From positions 1 to 36,839 of the forward strand of contig JAJYCN010000014.1 in NCBI GenBank assembly GCA_021778335.1: 36,839 nucleotides of DNA, given 5' to 3'. A program made the position numbers and the translations under genes. Every line of letters begins with the position of its first letter. The first letter of the stretch is position 1. The notes beneath the pieces were generated by a model that saw only the letters and a program-made list of their open reading frames with translations, was not told the origin of the DNA and searched no databases. The stretch is from Acidobacteriota bacterium (lineage in GTDB: Bacteria > Acidobacteriota > Terriglobia > Bryobacterales > Bryobacteraceae). Shown here one piece after another: positions 17,837-26,511 of the stretch.

Positions 17837-19966
17837 ATGCACCGCCGCTTGTCTTTGACCACCGGCTTTGCCCTCTGTACCTTCCCGCTGCTGGCACAAA
17901 ATCCACCCGCCCGCTCCGCGCCGAGGCCGATCGTGCGCGTCGAAGTGAACCTCGTTCAGGTCGACGCCGTCGTCACGGACCACCGCGGCCGCCAGGTCAC
18001 CAATCTCAAGCCGGACGACTTCCAAGTCCTCGAAGACAACAAACCACGCCCCGTCCTCGGCGTGAACTACGTCAGCAACGCCTCGATGCAACCGGCGAAC
18101 TCGGCCGCGGCCAAAACCACCATCGCCTTTCTGGTCGACGACCTGCACCTCTCCTTTGGCAGCATCGCCTTCGTGCGAACCAGCCTGACGAAATTCGTCA
18201 ACACCCACTTGCAGCCTGGCGAGCAGGTGGCCATCCTTCGCGCCAGCAGCGGCTCCAGCGCCTGGGACGAGTTCACCTCCAATCGCCGCGTCCTTCTCGA
18301 TGAAGTCGGGCTCATTCACTGGATGCCCGCGATCTGGGATGCACCTTACTTTGTCCATCCCCCGCTAACCAACTACATCGCTTCCGCTTCGCGGATTCGC
18401 CCCACCCCCGGTGAGGACTGGGATGCGCAAACCGCCGACAGCGTCTTCGCCGGCGGATCTCTCGGTGCGCTCCGCTTCATCATCGAGGGCACGGCGGCAA
18501 TTCCGGGGCGCAAGGCCGTCATCGTGCTCACCGATTTCGTTCCCCTCTTTTCCAAATATGGTTCCGGCCAAGCGATGGTGGACGCCCTCCGCTCGCTGAC
18601 CGATCTGGCCAATCGCGCCGGCGTGGTCCTCTATACCCTGGAAGCCTCGGGCCTCGGCTCGTTTGCTCCGATGAGCCCAATCCCAATCACTGCCGATCCC
18701 TACGCTCCTTCCCCAACCGGCCCCTACGCCCCAACGAACCAGTACACCACCTACAGCGCGGACCAGGGTTCCGGCCCGTACTCCGGGCCGAACATCTTCG
18801 GCAATCAGCCCACGAAGGTCTACGCTTCCTCCATCGCCGGCTTCGCTGACCTCGCCAACCAGACCGGCGGCAGGTTCCTCGGCGAGTCGAACGACATCAA
18901 TCGCCAGATCGCGAAAGTGCAAAGCGACCTCGATAGTTACTACCTGATCGGCTTCTCCCCCGCCCCCGATTCCCCCTCCCGCCAAGGCGCGCCGTTCCAC
19001 ACCATCCGAATCCGCGTGAAACGGGGAGACCTCCAAGTCCGGAGCCGCCGCGGGTTCGTCGGCCTTCCCGACAGTCTCCCCAGCCCCGAACCGGAACCCG
19101 CGGGCGCCCGGCAACTGATCCATGCCGTCTTCACACCTTTCGCCCCTTCCCAGGTGCCGGTCGTCCTCAACACCATGTACACCTACTCGGCGAAAAGCGC
19201 CGACGTCCAGAACTTCGTGTACCTCGAGCCCAGCCGCCTCCATCTGACCCAACAGCCCGACGGCTCCCACACCGGAACGATCGAGCTCGCCGTATTCGCC
19301 TTCCGGCCCGATGGCTCGGCCGCGGCTCATATCGCCGCCCGCGCCCCCGTATCGCTGAATGCCGCGCAGTATGCGGTTGCGTTACAGAAGGGGATGGTCT
19401 ATGGCTTCCAGTTGAATCTGCCGCCCGGCGTCACCTATCAGGTGCGCGCCGCCGTCCTCGATCGCGGCTCCGGACAAATTGGCTCGGCCAACCAGGTCCT
19501 GGTCGTCCCGGACCGGAAAAAGGGCCAGGTCGCGCTGTCGAGCCTTGAACTGGCGCCCATCGACAAGACCAATCCGCAGGCCGGCGAGCAGCTATCTCGA
19601 GGCTTCCTCACCCATCGTTTCCACCCCGACGCCCTGTTAGGCTACGGCTGCGCCGTCTTTAACGCCCGCACGGATCCGGCCTCCCGCCAGGCGAACTTAG
19701 TCGCCCAGCCCCTGATCTATCGCGACGCCAAACTCGTCTATACCGGACCGGCAACAAACGTGGCCGCGGCCCCAAAAGCCAACGGCTCGACCCCGGTCTC
19801 GGGAACGGTCCAACTCGACCACGCCTTACCGCCCGGCGACTACTCGCTCGTCCTTCAGATCACCGACACTCTGCAACCCAACAAGAAGACCCGCACCCGC
19901 GTCGCATGGTCCGGCTTCACCATCGCGCCGCCCAGCGTCCCCTCCGTTCCGTCCCCCAAGGACTAA
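17837..19966 (+). CDS. VWA domain-containing protein (TIGR03436-type), copy 2, tandem paralog of 15696..17747
   Basis: Near-collinear with copy 1: VRVEVNLVQVDAVVTDHRGRQVTNLKPDDFQVLEDNKPRPVLGVNYV, TTIAFLVDDLHLSFGS, QSDLDSYYLIGFSPAPDSPSRQGAPFHTIRIRVKRGDLQVRSRRGFVGLP; AGGAGG RBS before ATG. Confidence 0.9.
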   Translation: MHRRLSLTTGFALCTFPLLAQNPPARSAPRPIVRVEVNLVQVDAVVTDHRGRQVTNLKPDDFQVLEDNKPRPVLGVNYVSNASMQPANSAAAKTTIAFLVDDLHLSFGSIAFVRTSLTKFVNTHLQPGEQVAILRASSGSSAWDEFTSNRRVLLDEVGLIHWMPAIWDAPYFVHPPLTNYIASASRIRPTPGEDWDAQTADSVFAGGSLGALRFIIEGTAAIPGRKAVIVLTDFVPLFSKYGSGQAMVDALRSLTDLANRAGVVLYTLEASGLGSFAPMSPIPITADPYAPSPTGPYAPTNQYTTYSADQGSGPYSGPNIFGNQPTKVYASSIAGFADLANQTGGRFLGESNDINRQIAKVQSDLDSYYLIGFSPAPDSPSRQGAPFHTIRIRVKRGDLQVRSRRGFVGLPDSLPSPEPEPAGARQLIHAVFTPFAPSQVPVVLNTMYTYSAKSADVQNFVYLEPSRLHLTQQPDGSHTGTIELAVFAFRPDGSAAAHIAARAPVSLNAAQYAVALQKGMVYGFQLNLPPGVTYQVRAAVLDRGSGQIGSANQVLVVPDRKKGQVALSSLELAPIDKTNPQAGEQLSRGFLTHRFHPDALLGYGCAVFNARTDPASRQANLVAQPLIYRDAKLVYTGPATNVAAAPKANGSTPVSGTVQLDHALPPGDYSLVLQITDTLQPNKKTRTRVAWSGFTIAPPSVPSVPSPKD

Positions 19967-19982
19967 GTCCCCCGGTACGCAC

Positions 19983-20049
19983 ACCGGCAGTCGCAGTACC
20001 ACGCCTACGCGACTGCGGCCGGTCCTCGTGTGAATGTGTTAAGTTTTTT
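19983..20049 (+). terminator. Candidate terminator after the VWA pair: ACCGGCAGTCGC...GCGACTGCggCCGGT hairpin followed by a T6 run
   Basis: GCAGTCGC (19987-19994) and GCGACTGC (20009-20016) are perfect complements, with outer ACCGG/CCGGT; T-run at 20044-20049 lies about 20 nt from the stem, so it is not canonical. Confidence 0.45.
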
Positions 20050-20084
20050 CTGAGTCCAGTCCGGATTCATGGGGGAGAATCGCC

Positions 20085-22895
20085 TTGCTCACCAGGATCG
20101 CCCAAACTGTCTTCGTATCTTGCTTCGTTGTGCTGGCCGCCGTCCCGGCGCAGTCCAGGACGCATCACCACACATCGGGAGCCCACGCCACCATGCCCGC
20201 GCAGCTTTACTTCATGCCGGGTCCCAGGCCATCCACCTTCGCCGCCCTGACAGGCTCCGGTTCGGTGCTCGTCTCCGCTACCGGCGCCACCTTCTCGGGC
20301 GCCCACCACCGCGGCGCCGTCCGTTTCCTCGGCGCGAACGCGCACGCCTCCGCACAGGCCGGCCCTCCCGCGCGGGCAAAGCTCAATTTCTATCTCGGCA
20401 ATGATGCATCCGCCTGGCGCCGCGGCGTCGCCACCACCCAATCGGTGGCCTTCCGCGACGTCTACCCCGGAATCGACGCCGTCTTCCACAACAACGCGGG
20501 CCGGATCGAGTATGACTTTCGCCTCGCGCCCGGCGCGGATCCCTCGCGCATTCGCATCGCCTTCGACGGCGTCGGAGATCTGGAACGTACGCCCGCCGGC
20601 GCGCTCGTCGCCCGCCGCAATCCAGGCGCGATTCTCCAACAGCGGCCCGAAGCCTGGCAGGACAACGGTCCGGCTCGCCGCCCCGTTACCGCCGGCGTCG
20701 TCCTCACAAGCAACAATCGCATCTCCTTTGCTCTCGGAGACTACGACCGTTCCAAACCACTCGTCCTTGACCCCGTGCTGAATGCCCCAAGCCTCGTTTT
20801 CTCCACCTACATGGGCGGCACGCAGTACTCCGGCCTTGACTCTGTCATCGTCGACGCTCTCGGCAACAGCTACACCACGGGCTGGAGCAACTCACCCGAT
20901 TACCCCGTCCTGCCCGCCGGGTCTTCCAGTTTCCGCGGAGGTTACGACGATATCGTCGTCAGCAAGTTCGATCCTGCCGGTAAGCTCCTGTTCTCCACCT
21001 ACATCGGCGGCTCGGCGGAAGACGAAGCCTACGTGATCGCCTTCGACCCCAACGGCAACCTGCTTCTGACCGGGGAAACCCAGTCCTCCAACTTCCCCAT
21101 CTATCCGGCCAAGGTGTTTCAAGGCACCGGAACAAACATCGGCGACGACACCGCGTTCGCCGTAAAGCTTGACCCGAACGGAAACATGCTCGGCTCCACT
21201 TACATCGGCGGCCATACGCCCGACAGTTCCTGCCAGAGCGATTACAACGAAGGTTTCGGGATCGCCTCCGACCCCTCCGGCAACGTCTACGTAGTGGGTC
21301 AGACCTGCGCCACCGATTTTCCCACCGTCAATCCCATCCAGAAGACCGTTCAGGGCACTTACGCCTGCTTTGTCACCGAGCTGAACCCAAGCCTCGGCGC
21401 GGCTGTCTATTCGACTTACCTCGGCGGCTCGACCAATGATTACTGCAACGCCGTCGCGGTCGACCATAACGGCGACGCCTTCGTCACCGGCGGCACCCTG
21501 TCGTCGAACCTCGGGACAAAAGGCGCTTACCAGCCGCAATTCGCCGGAGGCAGCGGAACGGGCGACGCATTCCTCGCCAAGCTTGCTCCCAATGGCCAGA
21601 GCATCGCTTTCTACACGTACCTCGGCGGGTCGCAGGATGACGACGGCCTCGGCATCACCCTCGACGCCGACGGAAACATCTACCTCTCCGGATACACCCA
21701 GTCCGTCAATTTCCCGGTTCTCAACCCGCTGCAGGCAACCTTCGGTGGCGGCATCGGAACCATGCCGGACGGGGATTCCGCCGGGGACGTATTCATCGGC
21801 GAACTCGACCCCACCGGCTCCAAGCTCCTCTACTCGACCTATTTCGGCTCTTCCGGCCTCGAAGCCGCCTACGGCATCGTCGTCGACTCGGCCGGTGATA
21901 TCTATGTCGCCGGGGGAACCACGTCAACCGATCTGAAAACAACCGCCGGCGCCGTGCAAGCCACTTACGGCGGCGGCCAGGATGGCTTCATTCTCGAGCT
22001 TGCGCCCGGGGGCGGCGCCATCAAGTATCTCTCCTACCTCGGCGGATCCCAGATCGACGAGGCCAACGGGTTCGCCGTCAGCGGCGCCGGCAATATCTAT
22101 CTGGCCGGCCACACGGCATCCTCGAATTTCCCCTTGGCCAACGCCCTGGTCACTTCGCTCACCGGCAATGAGGCGGGCTTCCTGGCCATGATCGGCCAAC
22201 CGGTCAAGCCCGCTCCTGTCGCTAACGCCGTTACCAACGGAGCCTCGTTCTCGCACTCTCTCTCCGCCGGCCAACTCGCCACCGTTTTCGGACAGACCCT
22301 GCTGACATCGAAAAACTACGCTTCGAACACTCCCCTGCCGGTCACCCTCGACGGCCTTTCCGTCACCGTCAACGGCACTCCCGCTCCTCTGCTCTACGCC
22401 GACTCGCAGCAGGTCAACTTCCAGATCCCCTGGAACACCGCGTCCGGAACGGCTCAGGTCGTGATCGAGTCCAACGGGGCCTCGAGCGCTCCCGTCTCCT
22501 TCACCCTGTCCCCCACCGCCCCCGGCATCTTCACTTACGGCAACAATCGCGCCGTGGCGCAAAACTATCCCTCCGGAACGATCGACGGTCCATCGGCGCC
22601 CATTGCTGCCGGCGGCGTCATTACCGTGTATCTCACCGGCGTCGGCCCGGTGACCGTACCCGGCTCCGACGGCGTTCCCACGCCCTCCGGCATCCTGTCC
22701 ACCGCCACATCGGCCTATAGCGCAACGCTCGGCGGACAGAACGCGCCCGTCACGTTCCTCGGCCTCGCGCCGTATTTCGTGGGACTCGCCCAGGCGAATG
22801 TCGGCATTCCCTCCGGCCTCGCCGCCGGAGACTATCCGCTGGTGATTACCATCGGCGGCGTCGCCAGCAACGCTCCGCTCATCGCGGTCCAGTAG
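20085..22895 (+). CDS. Exported SBBP-repeat beta-propeller protein with TIGR03437-type C-terminal domain; TTG start
   Basis: N-terminal signal; ARAKLNFYLGNDASAWRRGVATTQSVAFRDVYPGIDAVFHNNAGRIEYDFRLAPGADPSRIRIAFDGV; about seven [YF]STY[LI]GGS...D..GN.Y..G.T repeats; C-term VANAVTNGASFSHSLSAGQLATVFGQTL...VTVNGTPAPLLYADSQQVNFQIPW...YLTGVGPV. GGGGGAG RBS before TTG. Confidence 0.9.
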   Translation: MLTRIAQTVFVSCFVVLAAVPAQSRTHHHTSGAHATMPAQLYFMPGPRPSTFAALTGSGSVLVSATGATFSGAHHRGAVRFLGANAHASAQAGPPARAKLNFYLGNDASAWRRGVATTQSVAFRDVYPGIDAVFHNNAGRIEYDFRLAPGADPSRIRIAFDGVGDLERTPAGALVARRNPGAILQQRPEAWQDNGPARRPVTAGVVLTSNNRISFALGDYDRSKPLVLDPVLNAPSLVFSTYMGGTQYSGLDSVIVDALGNSYTTGWSNSPDYPVLPAGSSSFRGGYDDIVVSKFDPAGKLLFSTYIGGSAEDEAYVIAFDPNGNLLLTGETQSSNFPIYPAKVFQGTGTNIGDDTAFAVKLDPNGNMLGSTYIGGHTPDSSCQSDYNEGFGIASDPSGNVYVVGQTCATDFPTVNPIQKTVQGTYACFVTELNPSLGAAVYSTYLGGSTNDYCNAVAVDHNGDAFVTGGTLSSNLGTKGAYQPQFAGGSGTGDAFLAKLAPNGQSIAFYTYLGGSQDDDGLGITLDADGNIYLSGYTQSVNFPVLNPLQATFGGGIGTMPDGDSAGDVFIGELDPTGSKLLYSTYFGSSGLEAAYGIVVDSAGDIYVAGGTTSTDLKTTAGAVQATYGGGQDGFILELAPGGGAIKYLSYLGGSQIDEANGFAVSGAGNIYLAGHTASSNFPLANALVTSLTGNEAGFLAMIGQPVKPAPVANAVTNGASFSHSLSAGQLATVFGQTLLTSKNYASNTPLPVTLDGLSVTVNGTPAPLLYADSQQVNFQIPWNTASGTAQVVIESNGASSAPVSFTLSPTAPGIFTYGNNRAVAQNYPSGTIDGPSAPIAAGGVITVYLTGVGPVTVPGSDGVPTPSGILSTATSAYSATLGGQNAPVTFLGLAPYFVGLAQANVGIPSGLAAGDYPLVITIGGVASNAPLIAVQ

Positions 22896-22899
22896 ATCC

Positions 22900-22934
22900 G
22901 AACGGGTTACTCGTGGGCGGCGAGTAACCCGTTC
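22900..22934. terminator. Perfect 14-bp inverted repeat GAACGGGTTACTCG-TGGGCGG-CGAGTAACCCGTTC between and overlapping convergent gene ends
   Basis: Arms read directly at 22900-22913 and 22921-22934; contains the TAA stop of the minus-strand DUF885 gene and starts 5 nt after the plus-strand SBBP stop. Confidence 0.7.
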
Positions 22935-24622
22935 AACACCGGCAGCGGCGCCGCGCCCTCGTTGAGCGCGCGCCGGTGAAAATCCGCCAGATGAAACCGC
23001 GGTCCCATGCGCTTCTCGTCGTCTGACCGCACGTGCAGCCAGCCGCGCCACCCGGCGAAGTAGGTCGGCAACTGGCACGACGACAACTGCGCGCGCTGCA
23101 GTTTCGCCACCGCTTCCTCGCGCTCCTGGTAGGTCTGGTTGATCATCAGGTCCAGCGCCTGGTCGTCCGTCATGCCCATCGTCTGCAGCCGGATGTCGAG
23201 AATCGTGTTCGCCACCACGCGCAGCATCTGCTTGTAGAACGTCATCTTCAGCCCGGGTTCTCCATCGAGATAGCCCTGCTCGGTCAGCAACTGCTGCGTG
23301 TAGACGGCCCACCCCTCGACGTACGGCCCGCTGCCGAACAGCGCCCGCAACAGCCGCCGCCCGCGCGGCTCAATGCGGTTGGCGTATTCAAACTGCACCC
23401 AGTGTCCCGGCATCGCCTCGTGAATCGTCAGGTGCTCCAGACCGTAGTTGTTGTACTCGCGCAGTTTCGACTCCGCCCGGTCCGCCGGCCAGTCCGCCGG
23501 AATCGGCGTAATCCAGTAAAAGCCCCCAAGCGACGGTTCGAGCGCCGGTGCCGGATTGAATCCGCCCACGCCATAGATGCCGCGCATGAACACCGGCGTC
23601 GGAATCACCCGCAGCGTCTCGCCGGAGGGCAGCGGCACCAGGCCGCGCGCTTCCACAAACTGCGTCGCCCGCTCGAGGTCCCGCTTCGCCTCCTTGAAAT
23701 AATCCTCGCGTTTGGGATGCTGCTGCGCGATCTCATCGAGCGCTTCCTTTATCGTCTTCGGCGCCGCCATCCGCGCCATCTCCCCCCGGATCCGCTCCAT
23801 CTCCGCCTCGGCATCGGCCAGGGTCTGCGCCGGTGTCTCGCCATTGGCGATCGCCAGCGCGAACTTCTTCGCGTAAACCTCCGGGCCCAGCCGCCAGTCG
23901 CTCGGCTTCGCAGCCAGCGGACCCGACAAGTAGCTATGGAAGTCCCGCAACGCCTCCAGCGCCGCCCCCGAAGTTTTCTCGTACTCGATTCCCAACTCCG
24001 GCGGCACGTCGGCGCGCAGCGTCCGGTCGATCAATCCGATGTCGCCGTCCAACTCTTCCTGCGCCACCCGGTTCCATACTTCCGGCGCATCCACAAGATT
24101 CGCCTTCGCCTGAGCGAGCAGCGCCGGAACCGCCTTCAGCCGCGCGATGATATCCCGGTACCGCCGCGCCTTCGGGGCGTAATTCAGCGAGTACGGCGCG
24201 AACATCGCGTTGCCGATCAGCTCGACGTATAACGTGGGATTATGGCGCCAGCTCTGCGTCGTCTCCAGATCCAGCAGCGCCAGCGAGATCTGGTCCTCCA
24301 TGATCCTGCGGTCCGCGCGGTCCTCCGTGTTTAGCTTCGACTCGGGGAAACTCTCCAGACGGCTGCGGAACCCTTCGAAAAACTGCCGCTGCTGGTCGAT
24401 CCCGGCGTCGGAGAAATCGTCCAGTCGCCGGTCCAGCCGCACGCCCTGGTGAACGTGATAGCCCGCCTGGGTCGCCGAAACCGGCGACAGCGCGAGCGAG
24501 GAATCGACAAAGTCCTCCACCGCGCCCTGAAATTCACTCGGCCTCGCCGCGCAACCCTCCATCATCGCCATCGCGCTAAGCGCCAAGCCTCCTACCGCGG
24601 CCTTACAAAGCCAACTCCGCAT
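22907..24622 (-). CDS. DUF885 domain-containing lipoprotein (putative metallopeptidase); start at MRSWLCK (24622), ORF track 24652
   Basis: LSAMAMMEGCAARP lipobox; FVDSSLALSPVSATQAGYH; HLTIHEAMPGHWVQFEYANR (HExxxGH metal site); GPYVEGWAVYTQQLLTEQGYLD; YLDGEPGLKMTFYKQMLRVVANTILDIRLQTMGMT. Confidence 0.9.
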   Translation of the reverse strand: MRSWLCKAAVGGLALSAMAMMEGCAARPSEFQGAVEDFVDSSLALSPVSATQAGYHVHQGVRLDRRLDDFSDAGIDQQRQFFEGFRSRLESFPESKLNTEDRADRRIMEDQISLALLDLETTQSWRHNPTLYVELIGNAMFAPYSLNYAPKARRYRDIIARLKAVPALLAQAKANLVDAPEVWNRVAQEELDGDIGLIDRTLRADVPPELGIEYEKTSGAALEALRDFHSYLSGPLAAKPSDWRLGPEVYAKKFALAIANGETPAQTLADAEAEMERIRGEMARMAAPKTIKEALDEIAQQHPKREDYFKEAKRDLERATQFVEARGLVPLPSGETLRVIPTPVFMRGIYGVGGFNPAPALEPSLGGFYWITPIPADWPADRAESKLREYNNYGLEHLTIHEAMPGHWVQFEYANRIEPRGRRLLRALFGSGPYVEGWAVYTQQLLTEQGYLDGEPGLKMTFYKQMLRVVANTILDIRLQTMGMTDDQALDLMINQTYQEREEAVAKLQRAQLSSCQLPTYFAGWRGWLHVRSDDEKRMGPRFHLADFHRRALNEGAAPLPVLNGLLAAHE

Positions 24623-25535
24623 CGAGTTTCTCCCTATCTCCCGCCTCGCCAAACCTTACACATCTTATGCCCGGCTCAATCGACTTCATCAACCCGCTCA
24701 GCACCGCGCCCGCGCCCACTTCCACGCACCGCTCCACACCCCGGGCGGCCAGCAGGCGCATCGACTCTGTCCACCGTACCGGATTCGGGACCTGTTCGTA
24801 CAACCCCTGCCGCGCATCGGCGCCGGAAGTAACTTCCCGCGCCTGCCAGTTGTTCACCAGCGGAAACGCGAGGTCGCGAAACTCGATGGCGTCCAGATCC
24901 ACCTTCAGCCGCTCCTGCGCCAGCTTCATCAGCGCGCAGTGAAACGGCGCGCTCACCGGCAGAGCAACCGCGCGCTTGGCGCCCGCGGCCTTCGCGAGCG
25001 TCATCGCCCGCTCCACCGCGCCCGCGTGCCCGGCCACGACAATCTGATCCGGCGAATTCAAATTCGCCGCGCTGACAACCTCGCCTTGCGCCGCCTCGGC
25101 GAGAACGCCGTCGAGCTTGCCTTCCGGCAGTTTCAGCAGCGCCGCCATCGCGCCCACACCCGCCGGAACCGCCTCCTGCATATACCGCCCGCGTTTGCGC
25201 ACCAGACGCAGCGCATCGCCGAAAGCCAGCGATCCCGCCGCCACCAGCGCCGAGTACTCACCCAGGCTGTGCCCGGCCACAACGCCGGGCTCAAGTCCTG
25301 CTTCATGCAGCACGCGCCAGGCCGCCGTCGAAACCGCCACCAGCGCCGGTTGCGTGTTCTCGGTCAGACGCAGTTCCTCTTCCGGCCCCTCGAAACACAG
25401 TTTCGATAATGGAAAGCCCAGCGCTTCGTCTGCCTCTTCAAACGTCTGCCGCGCTACCGGGTACTGCTCAGCCAGACTTCGCCCCATACCGGCGTACTGC
25501 GATCCCTGGCCAGGAAACAAGAATGCAATTTTCAT
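24603..25535 (-). CDS. fabD: Malonyl-CoA:ACP transacylase; ATG start at 25535
   Basis: MKIAFLFPGQGSQYAGMGRSLAE; VAGHSLGEYSALVAAGSL; PVSAPFHCALMK; EVGAGAVLSGLMKSI. Confidence 0.95.
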   Translation of the reverse strand: MKIAFLFPGQGSQYAGMGRSLAEQYPVARQTFEEADEALGFPLSKLCFEGPEEELRLTENTQPALVAVSTAAWRVLHEAGLEPGVVAGHSLGEYSALVAAGSLAFGDALRLVRKRGRYMQEAVPAGVGAMAALLKLPEGKLDGVLAEAAQGEVVSAANLNSPDQIVVAGHAGAVERAMTLAKAAGAKRAVALPVSAPFHCALMKLAQERLKVDLDAIEFRDLAFPLVNNWQAREVTSGADARQGLYEQVPNPVRWTESMRLLAARGVERCVEVGAGAVLSGLMKSIEPGIRCVRFGEAGDREKLDAELAL

Positions 25536-25581
25536 GAGTCGTGCGCCCCGCCGCCCCTCGAACCACCGCGCCGGAACGACT

Positions 25582-26511
25582 TCAGTGTAACCCGGCAGGC
25601 TCGTGCAGACGTTCTTCGGGCACGGCTTCGTCGTGCTTCCACTCGACCGCAAGGATCCCCGCCAGAATCAACGCCGCGCCGGCCGTCGCCCGCCGCGTGA
25701 GCAGCTCGCCCAGCAGCGCGAACGAAGTCAGCCACGCAAACACGGGTTCGAGCGCGAAGATCAGCGCCGTGCGCGTAGGGCTCGTGTAGCGCTGCGCCCA
25801 GGTCTGCAGCGCAAACGCCACCGCGGTGGCCAGCACGCTCGTCACACCCACCGCCGTCCACACCGCCGGCGTCGGTCGCCATCGCACCGGCTCCGCCCAC
25901 CCGCATACCGCCAGCGACAACACCGCCGCGGTCGCAATCTGCGTCACCGCAAGAAACGATACGTTGCCCCGCGGCGTGAAGTGGCCCAGCACCAGAATGT
26001 GCATCGCATACGCCACCGCGCATCCGGCCACAAGCATATCGCCCCGGTTGATCCGGGCCTCGCTTCCCGGCAGCGTCATCAGCGTCATCCCCACCGCCGC
26101 CGCCAGAATCCCCGCCACCTCCGTCCGGCGCGGCATCTTGCGGTACACCATCGCGCCGATCACCGGGACCAAGGGAATGTACATGCCCGTGATGAACCCG
26201 GCCTTCGACGCGGATGTGTATTTGAGCCCCAGCGTCTGCAGAACGTACCCGGCGAACAGGCACATCCCGGCCAGCACGCCGCCGCGCAGGTCGCGCTTCC
26301 AGTTCTCGGTCGCCCTCGCCTTCGGACCCAGCATCAGCGCCAGGCACACCGCCGCCAGGCTGAAGCGAATCGCCAGAAACAGCAGCGTCGAGACATCGTC
26401 GAGCGCGCGCTTCACCAGGACGAAGGTCGCGCCCCAGATGAATGCCACGAACACCAGCGGGATCTCGGGCCGCACCTTCGGCCCGGGGCGTTGGCCCACG
26501 GCGGGGCTCAT
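25582..26511 (-). CDS. EamA/DMT-family transporter
   Basis: About 10 hydrophobic segments; PLVFVAFIWGATFVLVKRALDDVSTLLFLAIRF; TSPTRTALIFALEPVFAWLTSFALLGELLTRRATAGAALILAGILAVEWK. Confidence 0.9.
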   Translation of the reverse strand: MSPAVGQRPGPKVRPEIPLVFVAFIWGATFVLVKRALDDVSTLLFLAIRFSLAAVCLALMLGPKARATENWKRDLRGGVLAGMCLFAGYVLQTLGLKYTSASKAGFITGMYIPLVPVIGAMVYRKMPRRTEVAGILAAAVGMTLMTLPGSEARINRGDMLVAGCAVAYAMHILVLGHFTPRGNVSFLAVTQIATAAVLSLAVCGWAEPVRWRPTPAVWTAVGVTSVLATAVAFALQTWAQRYTSPTRTALIFALEPVFAWLTSFALLGELLTRRATAGAALILAGILAVEWKHDEAVPEERLHEPAGLH

